From: Agrypnia vestita | Taxonomy: Eukaryota > Arthropoda > Insecta > Trichoptera > Phryganeidae | DNA: 64,000 bases | Assembly: GCA_016648135.1 (NCBI GenBank) | Contig: JADDOH010002103.1 | Location: 161,495 to 225,494, forward strand | Direction: 5' to 3' | Shown: positions 33,011 to 43,669 of the stretch, one piece after another | Numbering within the stretch: the first letter of the stretch is position 1 | How the letters are laid out: every line of letters starts with the position of its first letter | Program-made: the position numbers and the translations under genes | The notes under the pieces: model-generated | Seen by the model: only the letters and a program-made list of their open reading frames with translations | Told to the model about the DNA's origin: nothing | Databases searched by the model: none

Positions 33011-33600
33011 CATAAATTATAGAAATATTACAGAGACGAAGCCAATTTATATACGTATGAGAAAAGTGGATGGAAGTCTGTTATACGATGGCTCAGGGCT
33101 TACAACCTGTACGAGATGGCTTAATTAATCACTCTCCACAATGCAACGTTCACCAATTCCATCTTAAGATTTAAAATATTGATTTTCAGGCGTATTCTAG
33201 TAGATTTGTTTAGTAAGTCGAAAGAATATCATATTTCCATTAAAAGGAATATATTGCTAAAAAACTCCACTTTAAATAATAAAAATATAGAGGTAGGTAT
33301 CAGTACTACTTACGAAAGTTGTGTATACTAACTTGTTAATGAGAAAAAAATCAACAGATGTCTCTAGCAGAGACCATAGTAACATATGAAAAGTTTTTGT
33401 TTCGAACATGTATATATAGAACTTTCAAAATTTGATAATATTGCGATGGAATTGGTGAACGTTGCATTGTGACTACTTAAGCCAGCTCATACAGGTTGTA
33501 AGCCCTGAGCCATCGCATAACAGACTTCCATCCGCTCTTCTCATATATAAATTAACTTCGTCTCTGTGAGACTTGTATAATTTATCCTTATTTTTTTGAA
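33011..33600. mobile_element. foldback MITE, family T, copy 1
   Basis: The arms at 33011-33190 and 33430-33600 are inverted: ACAGAGACGAAG, GGAAGTCTGTTATACGATGG, GGCTTACAACCTGTAC and AATGCAACGTTCACCAATTC recur as complements. Copy 2 at 49725-50505 has the same outer CTCACAGAGACGAA block. Confidence 0.8.
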
Positions 33601-33934
33601 AACATTAAGTTTGTTAACCCTACGAATATTTTTATATTTCACTACTCAAGTTTCGAGAGAAGCAGAATCCTCCATAGACAGGTGAAGTATTTAAACTTCT
33701 AAAGTAAACAGGTGTCTGGGTGTTGAGACATCTGGTCACGGTAATCTCAGCAATGAAGTTAGAGAGCAAACTAATACGATAGCAGCATCCGACTTCTTAG
33801 AGGGCGTGCTCGCAGACAGCAGTCTAAATTTACAAAACCCGCGTCAAGCCCACTATGACGTGTGGTACAGTAACACACTGACACAGTTAGGACTACAGGT
33901 CTTATTCGGACGTCTAAGATGAGAGTACTGCGAA

Positions 33935-34722
33935 AGCCATGTATTCACTAGGGGACAAATTGTCCCCCAACAGCACGCGCGGCATAGAGTCTACGTGACG
34001 TTGCAACGTCGTGCACTGTTCCGCGACGTCGCGCATAACATAGCGCGGCATTTCTACGTGCCGTGGCAACGTTGCCATGCGCACGGTACCCGAGCGAGCT
34101 CACTGCAACATTCCGCGGAGCGTTACTGACGCTGTATTCACTTGTAAACATACCACGTGGTATGTTTACAAGTGAATACGCATGCGCTGTATCTGTCAAG
34201 ATGACAATGCGGGGAAACGAAGTCGTTGTTGAATTCATCGATCTGTATCGATCGAAGATCGCATAGAATGTCCGTCCTTTTTTCTCTTTGCAGTAAATAA
34301 TTTCGCATTCTCCTCTTATTTTCTCCTCTTACTTTTCGATAAACTCATTAACATAAACAGATACGCGGCTGTCATTATAACCTCAGAGGGCGATATATTT
34401 CCGTGACGTCTGGAAAACAATAATTATTTGCAAAAAGGACCTTGTTTTTAATAATATTCCATTTACTACAGTAAAACCTCGTTAATTTGAAATTGCGACC
34501 CAAAAAAACATTTCGAATTGCGCGGAACCCCGTTTTCGCCAAATGAGATACCACAGCTGTCATCCATAACTTCATCGGATGACATTTCCGCGACAAGATA
34601 TGCGAATCCCGGTGTGTACACGTCAAATGACCGCGTCATTGTCCCCGAAATATGAGCGTAGATGTTGATGCGACATGCCGAGCGGAATGTTTCGCGATTT
34701 GTCCCCTAGTGAATACATGGCT
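33935..34722 (-). mobile_element. PIF/Harbinger-type deletion derivative (copy B), nested
   Basis: Flanked by GAA at 33932-33934 and 34723-34725. The ends AGCCATGTATTCACTAGGGG and inverse match copy A. On the minus strand it keeps the GTTATAATGACAGCC to TTATTTACTGC part of the transposase start, but with stop codons. About 190 bp (34400-34590) not found in copy A is inserted, with a ~38-bp duplicated flank. It contains CAGTAAAACCTCGTTAAT, a pogo/Tc1-like terminus. Confidence 0.8.
34134..34179. repeat. perfect 46-bp palindrome
   Basis: GTATTCACTTGTAAACATAC CAC followed by its exact complement, centred on CCACGTGG. Copy A has only the short core ATACCACGTGGTA at the same place (about 29839), so the palindrome grew in copy B. 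Confidence 0.9.
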
Positions 34723-34908
34723 GAATTATAGCAGGGAGGACTCTCAGGGACACGGTTAGAATCTCTGAAGTAAGAAATACCTGTTAGAATTCGTCGTGAG
34801 ATGGGGGGAAAGGGACGGCGGTACTGATAACAACGACGTATTGAACTTCACCTGTCGATGAGAGATTCTGTTTCTCTCGAAACTTAAGAAGTAAAATATA
34901 CATTTTTT

Positions 34909-35413
34909 ACTCCCTTTATATTAACTCGTGGCGTCTGCTTGATTGCTTGCCGTCAAAAAAAACTTAGGATCGATTTTTTTTTTCCCGTGATCCAATCGAG
35001 CTGAAACTTTGCAAGCAGACTCGTGGCGACGATCAAAGAGATCTATCAAATTTTCGTTAAAAAAAAATTAAAAATTATAGTATAATTTCGGATTTTTACA
35101 AATTTTATTGTTTTTTTCAAATTGGAACCATTAGAAAAGTTTGATTAGCAACGGCGGCCCGATAACGTCGCGGAATATTTTCTAAATTTGAATTACTCCG
35201 TCGGTATACATAAAAGGTACTTCACTACGAATGTCGAATATCTAAATTGACTGACAAATGTTTTTAGAATTTAATCTTCAAAGCATGAAGTGTCTTATCA
35301 AAGCTCAAAACACTTGACATTTTAGATATATATTAAATTACTGTAAGTTTAGTGTTATGTTATATGTTTTAATTCGTCTTTAATTATTGTTATATTTTAC
35401 AAAGTAAGGGAGT
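34909..35413. mobile_element. TIR element S
   Basis: The left end ACTCCCTTTATATTA and right end TAAGGGAGT are inverted. The interior begins with CGTGGCGTCTGCTTG, and a truncated copy lies at 17978. No coding. Confidence 0.6.
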
Positions 35414-35585
35414 ATAATAAAAACTTGGTTTTTATGGATTTCTTTTTTATTAAACTCACGTTGAGGTAGCAAAAATAATGTTTTTCACCTAATTTAATGA
35501 TCATCATGAATAATCTCTACAATTTTAACGCCAAATCCATCCATTTACCTTTACTACCCCGCTGTCGTGTACACTTTTGTTTATA
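35414..35585. other. unassigned sequence
   Basis: It contains the repeated phrase TTTTTCACCTAATTTAATGA (see 8020-8055, inverted). Confidence 0.35.
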
Positions 35586-36857
35586 TTAGGTCCTTACATA
35601 TGAAATTGGCGTTTTGCCGTACTGGCAAATTTGATCTCAAATATCTTCTCTTTGGTTAGGAATTCCAAATCCAAATTTATACAGCTATTTACTCATGTAT
35701 TTGTGTTTTGAAAATTATAATTCATTTGTTTTTTCCTCAATTGTTTTTTTCTTTGCGTCACTCAGTTTACAAAATGAAAAACTTGAAATATCGCGTTATT
35801 TACGAGTACGAGTTCCACCGTGGCACCAGTGCTGCAGAAACGGCTCGAAGGATTAATGATGTGTATGGTGACGGTGCCGCAAAAGAAAACACAGTGAGTT
35901 TTTGGTTCCAACGTTTTCGTTCTGGAAATTTCGACCTGCAGAACAAGCCCCGTGGACGGCCGGAGACCAAAGTTGATAATGAAGAATGGAAGCGGATCCA
36001 TCGCAAACCACATCCGAGTTAGCTGCAGGCTGCGGTGTTAGTGATAAAACTGTTTTAATCCACTTGAAGCAAATTGGTAAGGTGAAAAAGCTTGAAAGGT
36101 GGGTACCTCACGAATTGAGTGAAGCAAATCAACAAACGCGCGTTGACTGCTGCGTTGCATTACTCAACCGGCACAATAATGAAGGGATTTTAAATCGAAT
36201 CATTACCTGTGATGAAAAGTGGATCCTGTACGATAATCGGAAGCGCTCCTCGCAATGGCTGAACCCTGCCGAACCAGCCAAACCATGCCCCAAGCGAAAA
36301 TTGACTCCAAAAAAGTTACTTGTGAACGTTTGGTGGACTAGTGCTGGTGTCGTTTACTACAGCTTTCTTAAATCTGGCTAGACGATTACGGAAGATGTCT
36401 ATTGTCAGCAACTGCAAACCATGATGGAAAAGCTAGCTGCTAAACAACCGAGGCTGGTTAATCGCTCTAGGCCACTGCTGCTTCATGATAACGCTAGACC
36501 ACACACTGCACAACAGACGGCTACCAAATTAGAGGAGCTTCAATTGGAATGTCTAAGACATCCACCGTACTCTCCGGACCTTGCCCCAACAGATTACCAT
36601 TTTTTTCGAAATTTGGATAACTTCTTGCAAAGGAAAAAATTCAACTCCGATGGGGCAGTCCAAACCGCCTTCAAAGATTTTATTGATTCCCGTCCGAATG
36701 GTTTTTTTAGTAAAGGGATCGATGAACTACCTATGAGATGGCAAAAGTGCATAGATAGCAATGGTACATACTTTGATTAAATAAATATATTATAATAAAA
36801 AAAATCGGCTTTATGTTCCTCCCATACTAAACGCCAATTTCATATGTAAGGACCTAA
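35586..36857 (+). mobile_element. mariner transposon, cecropia-type ends, near full length
   Basis: The terminal inverted repeats TTAGGTCCTTACATATGAAA (continuing ATTGGCGTTT) are at both ends, with TA on each side (35584-35585, 36858-36859). The 1272-bp length is usual for mariner. It encodes one transposase broken by a frameshift and a stop. The perfect inner part of the TIRs suggests a fairly recent insertion. Confidence 0.95.
35774..36780 (+). pseudogene. mariner transposase (DD34D), frameshifted and interrupted
   Basis: Starts MKNLKYRVIYEYEFHRGTSA, the N-terminal helix-turn-helix, which drives TIR binding. The frame changes between 35982 and 36000, then continues with ADPSQTTSELAAGCGVSDKT. 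The linker WVPHELSE is present (usually involved in interactions between monomers). Catalytic residues: Asp at 36211 (TCDEKW), Asp at 36487 (LHDNARPH) and Asp at 36592 (PDLAPTDYHFF), with exactly 34 residues between the second and third. A TAG at 36379-36381 lies where family members have Gln, so a single C-to-T change is likely. All catalytic residues survive, but the protein cannot be made as it stands. Confidence 0.95.
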
Positions 36858-36954
36858 TATTTGTATAATTTTTTTTAAAATTATTTATTTAAATTAGTCC
36901 AATAAAATATAATACATAATATGAACAACATAAAATACACCAGCATAAAGGTTC

Positions 36955-37503
36955 TTCTTCTTCTTCAGCCTTCATCTCTCCACTGCTGGATATAGGCCTC
37001 TTCCATATCCTTCCGTCCTTATTGTTTGCAATTTCTTTCCCCCCACAGCGACTATATCGTCGACCCATCTCTTTCGAGGTCTTCCGATGCCTCTTTTGTT
37101 CTCCCAAGGTCTCCATTTCAGAACTCTGGGAGGCCATCTTGTAGTATCTTGCCTTGCAACATGTCCTGCCCATAGCCATTTTAGCTTCGCTACACGATCC
37201 ATGATATCCACTACTCTAGTTCTGCGCCCAATTTTGTCATTTCTAATTCTATCTCTTAGACTTACTCCAAGCATGGATCTTTCCATGGATCGTTGGATGC
37301 ATTTGAGCTTTTGTACACTTATTTTTGTAAGGGCTATTGTCTCCATTCCATACGTCATCACTGGCAGTATGCATTATTCAAAGGATTTTCTTTTTAGACT
37401 ATTTGGGATATCTTTGTTCTTGAAGATATGTTTGAGTTTACCAAAAGCAGCCCAGCTGATTCCTATTTGTCTTGGCAATTCTGTTTTTTCAAACCCCTTC
37501 CAA
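36955..37503 (-). pseudogene. RTE-like retrotransposon C-terminal fragment
   Basis: The minus strand reads TELPRQIGISWAAFGKLKHI, LKRKSFE, a stop, CILPVMTYGMET, KCIQRSMERSMLGVSLRDR, LKWLWAGHVARQ and GRPRKRWVDDI. This is the thumb and post-RT region of RTE-type elements. The 3' end is a (GAA)n-like run at 36955-36967. It is related to 9371-9756 but not identical. 5'-truncated and broken by one stop. Confidence 0.85.
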
Positions 37504-37569
37504 ATAAAATGAATAAAGGTTATGGCACTTTAAAACAAAAACATGGACAAATGAAAAGTAGTAACAAGA

Positions 37570-37975
37570 TGGAGACAAGATCTGGACTATCTAATCAGAG
37601 ATTGTTTGAATCTGGACAGACTTACACCAAAGAAGTCCAGATCCCATCTTGAGTTTATAAGACGACACAAACTTAACAGGAGTATGGAATCCACTTCATT
37701 ATTTCTGAGTCTACGGGAAGGTTATTGAATATTGAATTTTATTTGTCCCAGTAATGATGGCACATCAGTGTGGCCGTTTAATATTTTGAATATGGTGATT
37801 AAGTCAATATTTTCTCTGCGTTTTCGTAGATTACAAATTTTTAACTCAATTTCACCGTCTCCTATATCCAACTCGATCATATATGCAACATTTATTAACA
37901 AACGATGTTGCACGGATTCGATGTGACTTATTTGGTTTATATAAAAGGAAGACCAAATCATAGACGCGTACTTAC
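37570..37975 (-). pseudogene. Jockey/CR1-group retrotransposon C-terminal fragment
   Basis: The minus strand reads LE, frameshift, YASMIWSSFYINQISHIESV, QHRLLINVAYM, and IDLITIFKILNGHTD. The LEYAS.IW....(N)..ESVQ.RFL motif marks the end of the RT and the thumb of CR1/Jockey-group elements. A 22-bp duplication at 37960 causes the frameshift. Further frame breaks lie downstream. Confidence 0.75.
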
Positions 37976-38003
37976 TCTAAGATAGACGCGTACTTACTCT
38001 AAG
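37960..38003. repeat. two 22-bp tandem units inside the retrotransposon frame
   Basis: ATAGACGCGTACTTACTCTA AG occurs twice exactly. Because 22 is not a multiple of 3 it shifts the RT frame. Confidence 0.9.
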
Positions 38004-38884
38004 ATAGGACAAGTGAACATTAAAGAGTTTTGATAGTGTAAATATTGGTGAAATCGAAAGACATTCTGTTGTCAATGCCAAAGATATTTAAGGATTTATT
38101 TACCACACAATCTTTTGTTCATTAAATGTAAGTTTATAGTCCAGAATAACTCCCGAGGTCCTTAATAGATTTGACTACATCCATGTAGGGAGATAGGCGT
38201 TTTTGATCTATAAAAAGTCATTTTTGATCTATAAAATAATATCATGTGCATTATTTATATTTTACTAAAAATGATTATAAGAATTGATGCTCGCATAAAT
38301 AAAAAAATCCGAAATAAATAAATATTTTTTGTCTTGTTGAAAATCAAGAATTTCTTTTTCGTGTATTATATGTGCGTGATAAAACTTATATCTATAATGA
38401 ACTAAAAACGACACTTTGTTCACACTTTTGTGTATATTCATTTCAAATTCCGTTTTATAATATTTCACTGAAAACACCGAAAAACCGATGTTTAAGAGAA
38501 AAAAATGCCGAAACCAATCAAGTCATAAGCACAATCAAATAATTACTTTTACGAAATTCGCTGAAAAATATGAAACAATCAATATGGCGTCTCGTGTAAT
38601 TTTTTAGTGGTTGTTTGAAAGCCCCATAGCTGATGCTAGGAATGACAATAAAGCTGTAAAAAGACACGTTGACTTATAAATTTCAGAGAGAATAAGCCGT
38701 GCGAATATCACGACGTTAAAGCCCATCGTTGGAGATTTTGCTGGTCCAGACGAAAAGACTTTTCACTTTATCAGATGCATAGAGCTGGAAAGCTTAACTC
38801 TACAGATTGGAAAAAGAATATAAATTGAGTTATATTTAGTGGAACTTGGCGGTTCCAAATATAAATATAAATTTAAACAAAACT
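38004..38884. other. unassigned AT-rich sequence
   Basis: Upstream part of the interrupted retrotransposon may continue, but no motif is recognisable. Confidence 0.35.
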
Positions 38885-38952
38885 AAGCAACACGATTAAC
38901 ACAAAGTTAAAACTCATAAATTTAAACTTTGTGTTGATCATGTTGATTTAAC
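38885..38952. repeat. hairpin
   Basis: CAACACGATTAACACAAAGTT and AAACTTTGTGTTGATCATGT TG are inverted copies around an AT-rich loop. Confidence 0.7.
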
Positions 38953-39021
38953 CACGCTCGGATCGACGCGTCTAATGCAAAGTTTGTCTAACTACAAAGT
39001 GAACACTGAAAATTAAAAATA

Positions 39022-39109
39022 ACTATAATATCTGCATATCATCACTATAATATCTGCATATTCTCACTATAATATGTGCATATTATCACTATAATATCTG
39101 CCTATTGTC
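39022..39109. repeat. four 22-bp tandem units
   Basis: Unit ACTATAATATCTGCATATTC TC, four copies with few changes. Confidence 0.9.
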
Positions 39110-42099
39110 GTGACAAACGAAGCACTAAAAATATCTTATTTACTACACAAAGTCACTGTGTGACGTTTGCCTCGTTTTCGGGTGTATTTGGGGTGAAGCT
39201 TTTTTTTTTAAAGAAGTTTAAATGGGAAGTTTAAAAGAGAAGGCTTTAAGAAAAGTTTTAAAAGCGATTTTACTTTAAGTTCATTTATTAAAAGTCTAAT
39301 ATATTATTTGAGATCTGCTTTTGCAAGCTCAAAGCTATGTTTAAAATTTATTTACGTGATTGAATTAAGTTTACGTTTAGTCTAACATATAATTTGGCCA
39401 GTAATCGTCTAGTGATAGTAATATAGGACTCCTCGTTGTGACGCGGTTACTCAGTACTTTAGTAGCGTAGCAGAAGAAATGCCATTGTATTCATACGAGG
39501 TGAAACTAACCTAACATTATTAACGCGCAACATGAGCCGGACTCAAAACGACGGTCGATTGAACAGACTAACAAAATCGCCTTTCATGGTGGCGCATCCG
39601 TCATTTCCTCGCATCCGGTAGCTGCGTCGCGAACATAAATATGTCTACGTAGATTTTTCGCCTAGAACGATGCCGCCTGGTTACCGAGGTCTCATATTAG
39701 CACCTGTGGACGGATTCCACGGCTGAGTGCGGGGTCACGATTACGATGGAATATTCAGATAGATAAATACCACTTGCGAAATACAGCCTAGGGCGCTCTG
39801 AGTATAACTTGGTATCCGCATAATACAACCGACGGTACATAATAGGAACTTAGCGCTAATATTGCGCAACAACACGCAATATCTATTTTTTTTACGTATT
39901 TTTTTTTAATGCAATAGTATACTGGATCTGCCGGTCATCCAGGTTAGATAAATCACGGTCGATTAATACACGGTTATACTTATTAAACACACACACAATA
40001 TTCAAAATGCAAATTAACGGCTGGGTTCTCCAGAATACATACATACAATGCTTACAACTGGCGCGATCGGTGGTCTTCGGCCCGATTTATCTGTTCATGG
40101 TATATAGTGGAAAGAGTAAACATATATTCATAACAACTAGGCGCAACAGAGGCTCAGGGCAAGCTTTGTCTGACATTATCACAGCCCGAGATTCTAAGGG
40201 AATGGAAGATACAGTTTTGTAAGTGAAATTTAAGAAGTGTCTAACCACTTCTGTTCAAACGTGGATTCTAGATGCCCCCCCCCCCTGTAGGGGGGAGGGG
40301 GATGCGGCCCCAGAGCATCGCCGCATCCGGTGGTTAACTCCTGTTTAGACATAACCTCCCACACTAAGCTGCAGACCAAGATCAAGCCGAGACTCTATTG
40401 CTCCTGCTGGAATCCTCCGAAGTCCTCGCTTCCCGGCGACAAACATATCAGGAAGAAATCCCGCGTCTGATATTAAGGTTTGTATATTATCCCGCGGGGC
40501 AGTCAAATTGACTGGTGTATAATGATGAGGATCCCACGTTGCGGCTACATGAGCCGGATTATTATGATGTTTACTGCTGATTAAAGGGCTGAATGAACTA
40601 ACTGGGTGACTGGAAAAGACTCTCCTTGAGCGCGTCAGTCAGAGCCATGTTAGCATCGCCAATTATAGTTGATGTGATTGATCCCACGGTGTAGTCTTAT
40701 TGACTAGAGATATTAAATGATGGTAAATCAGCATGATTATTACAGTTGATTGTGTAATTCCTGATATGTTTCTCGCTGGCCGGGAAAGGAGAACCCCGAA
40801 GGTCTCTGTATACAGCAAGTTAGAAAAGGTGGTGAATGATGAGTATGATGGTGTTAGTAATGCCATCGCGCTCCTGAATGCGGTCCCGATCATAAAAGTT
40901 GATTGTTAAACTGCTAACAGATCTCGTTCATTAAAGCGGTCCCGAGCATAAGTATTGATTGTCGAACTGCTACCTGCATCTTATAATTTCTCGTTCATGA
41001 GGAACGTCCTATCTCGTCCTTGAGTACGGAGTTAATACATTCATAAACATTCATAACCAGAGCCCGAGCTCGTCGCACCAAGGGGCCCGAAAAGACGTGA
41101 GAGGTTCTTCCCCTTAGATCTTTGAGGGTCGCCGCTCCAGGACCTTCAGACTATCCTGTAATTCTTGGCTTTAAAACCCTGTCTTAACCGGGTAGATACA
41201 GTTAAGATAGCCTTACCTAGTCCCAAATCTAAGATGTCTCCCACTCTAATCAGACTCCATAGCCGAGAACGCGCGCTCCGACATTCGACCCTGTCTTATG
41301 TATGGTTGCTTATGGCACGCGAGTAAATCTAACTTCATCTTTTTCCACAATCGAAATTCAGCCTCCCAAGATCACGGGGCGTGAAAGACGTACGGCGTAC
41401 AGTAAAGAGACGAACTTCCCCATTCGGTTCTCGTTCATTACCCCATTTATAATTCCCGCGTGCCTAACCTTAAGAGTCTAGCGCCGGTAATAAGATCTCA
41501 TTATGCTACGTTGGAAGTTAATATTGCACAACCGGGCGAAATGCCTATTTTCCGCGAACCTGTTCAATTTGTAAAACGCAATAATATGTATTTATATATG
41601 TTAGTAAAACGTTTGAAATGCAGAATGCACGTATAATGACCTCGCTTGTATCCTAAAGATAATTAAGAAATAATTCCGACGTCACGTCCCGACGAGTACC
41701 AACTTGTTACCGCGTCCGTTACCGTCGAACTCTGAACCCACGTAATGAAATGAATAGTGACCATGTGACAATGACAAATTATATAGCACGAACATTCCAT
41801 TTGATACACATAAGAAAATAAAGAATAAATAATATTAAAGGTTCTTATCTTATTTCTGTAGTTGGTCTGCTTCTGAGATGGCATCCTGATCCGAAGTAAT
41901 ATAACGGGTCCTCTTCAAAATTGGGCAAATTTCCATCGCCTGTGCAGCCTTCACTTTCCTTCTATCGAGAATGCTGCTCGTTAGTACAAAATTTCCGCGA
42001 TCCTTAGCTGAAGACCGACTGTATCTAAATTAATTATTTCTATACAATATATACAATTCGAAATACGTTTTTATAAGAACTTAATAGGAACAAATCGTG
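39110..42099. other. left and middle of long repeat L, copy 2; no coding found
   Basis: It holds a C-run/G-run hairpin (CCCCCCCCCCCTGTAGGGGG type, 40272-40303), a degenerate array 40460-40990 with repeated gatcc(c)acg, ttgattgt and cggtcccga(t/g)cataa phrases, and GC-richer blocks near 41050-41180. I recognise no protein. Confidence 0.35.
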
Positions 42100-43160
42100 T
42101 TTAAAACGATTGCCCAATGATACGCAATACAAACATCTACCTTGTCCAATAACCTCACATCCGTGGTTTAATAAAATAAATATAAAATCCAGATGCATTT
42201 TTAAAATATATTATTTGTAGGAAATTTCTCGTACGATCTGAATTTATATCACACTGACAATCGTGATATCAAAAAACACATAATTACCGAGATCTCAATT
42301 ATTCCCAAAATAATACAAATCATATAGAAATCCGTGTATTCAATCGCCAGTATAGATAACATAGCATTCTTTTGCATAAAGATACATCCGCCCTGAAGAA
42401 TCTCTCGTACATTCCGAACCTCGTGACATTAAATATACACAATTATTCTGAATTTCAAGTCCCACGAAACAAACACCCTTCGTCAGTAAAATATTCCATT
42501 TTAAAGCCTTTATATCTTTGGTAATATATGAATATCAAATTTAAATGATTTTCCATATGGACCGCGACGCATTTAAATATTTCATAAGCGTTATGCAATA
42601 ATTCACCCGCTGGAATTATCACAGCCGCAATATTACGATTTCTTGTACATTAAATCTGATGCGCGCCTAGTAATAATTATCCCTAGGCCCAAAATACGTA
42701 ACGAAACAATCCAAAACATGTATCAATATTTGTTACGATCCAGAAAGTTCTAAATTGAATATACGAAAAAGGCAATAGAAATAAATAATATTGAAAATGC
42801 TTAGCTGTATCTTCGAGTGTTGTTGCCTCTCTGTCTCACTGATGGTATTTCGGTCCTCTCTCCACAAGGGCCTCCGGCCGACGTTGTTGCTGAAGGAAAA
42901 GGGCTGATCCTCGAATTTGTATGGCTTATATAGTCAAAATTTCTCGCCATTTTTGACTCCAACCGACGTGTAAAGGTAAAGGTCTATCTCTCAGAACGCC
43001 TCTCATTGGCCAGATCCGTTACGCGGACAACCGTCTTTGATTGGCTCGCTTCGTCAAAATAAAATAACATAAAGCCTGCTTTACACGCCCGCGTGCAGAA
43101 ATAATAAAAGCTAGCCCGCACCTACTTATCCGGCAAATATTTAATTATAGAGTATTTATG
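42100..43160 (-). repeat. long repeat L, copy 2, right part
   Basis: TAGAAATCCGTGTATTCAAT, TCTCGTACGATCTGAA and CAATCGTGATAT as in 16001-16740. Two ~150-bp units of this sequence occur in tandem (42218-42308 and 42340-42460 share the TCTCGTAC and ACAATTATTC/CATAATTACC blocks). On the minus strand TGACTATATAAGCC (about 42925) matches the position of the TATA box in copy 1. Confidence 0.5.
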
Positions 43161-43539
43161 AATTGTGGTGCTTCTCCTTATCATGAGCTTTTAGCAGATA
43201 GATATTTTCGTATAATTTTTCAGCAATGTCTATTTGAATAGGCCAATATCGTTACAACTGGACACGAATTTAATTTGAGCACCATTCTTAAATTGACACT
43301 AATTGTTGCAAGTCACTTGAAAATTTTGTACGCATATCTTGAAATTCTGATACTAATTTATATCACTTTGATTAGTATGGAACACTTCTAACACGTCGGT
43401 AGGTACTTTCTTAATTAACTGTCGCTGATCACACGCGCTAGCTACACTGGATCGCAACCACAGGGGTTCGCTTTTATCTGTGTAATCGCAACAACTCGCG
43501 CGCGCGCGCCTCTCGTCGCTTTTATACTTAATTGTAGAT

Positions 43540-43552
43540 TTCGCGAATATTC
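43540..43552. promoter_or_regulatory. perfect heat-shock element, TTCnnGAAnnTTC
   Basis: TTC at 43540, GAA at 43545, TTC at 43550, each with 2-bp spacing. On the minus strand it lies 13 bp upstream of the TATA box. Confidence 0.55.
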
Positions 43553-43629
43553 GACTTCTTTTTCCATATTTATAGTGTTTTATGGTTCCCTCGAGAATAT
43601 TCCAGTCAATTCTAGATTCACGTGGACCG

Positions 43630-43642
43630 TTCGAGAAACTTC
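43630..43642. promoter_or_regulatory. perfect heat-shock element, TTCnnGAAnnTTC
   Basis: TTC at 43630, GAA at 43635, TTC at 43640. About 100 bp upstream of the TATA box on the minus strand. Confidence 0.55.
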
Positions 43643-43669
43643 GATAATGCGTTTTAGACTCTCGTGACA

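Larger units (their letters stand above)
33632..34902. mobile_element. element with inverted hammerhead-like ends, hosting a Harbinger copy
   Basis: The left end (33632-33700, minus) and right end (34845-34902, plus) are inverted copies with TTCACCTGTC, a TCTCTCGAAACTT block and TTCTGCTTC/TTCTGTTTC. Each follows the hammerhead order seen at 4920 but with core CUGU(C)(G/U)A instead of CUGANGA. The inner ~790 bp is the Harbinger copy B. What remains is ~480 bp without coding. It may be two inverted Penelope-like ends or a foldback derivative. Confidence 0.55.
43250..43669 (-). repeat. LTR of the 3-kb family (copy c), minus strand, with heat-shock-type promoter
   Basis: On the minus strand it begins TGTCACGAGAGTC and keeps TTAAATTCGTGTCCAGT near its end, as copy b does. 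A GTATAAAAGC TATA box is at about 43518-43527. Two perfect three-unit heat-shock elements lie upstream of it, at 43540-43552 and 43630-43642, plus a partial one near 43591-43602. The right end appears truncated. The open frame on this strand has no known domain. Confidence 0.6.
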
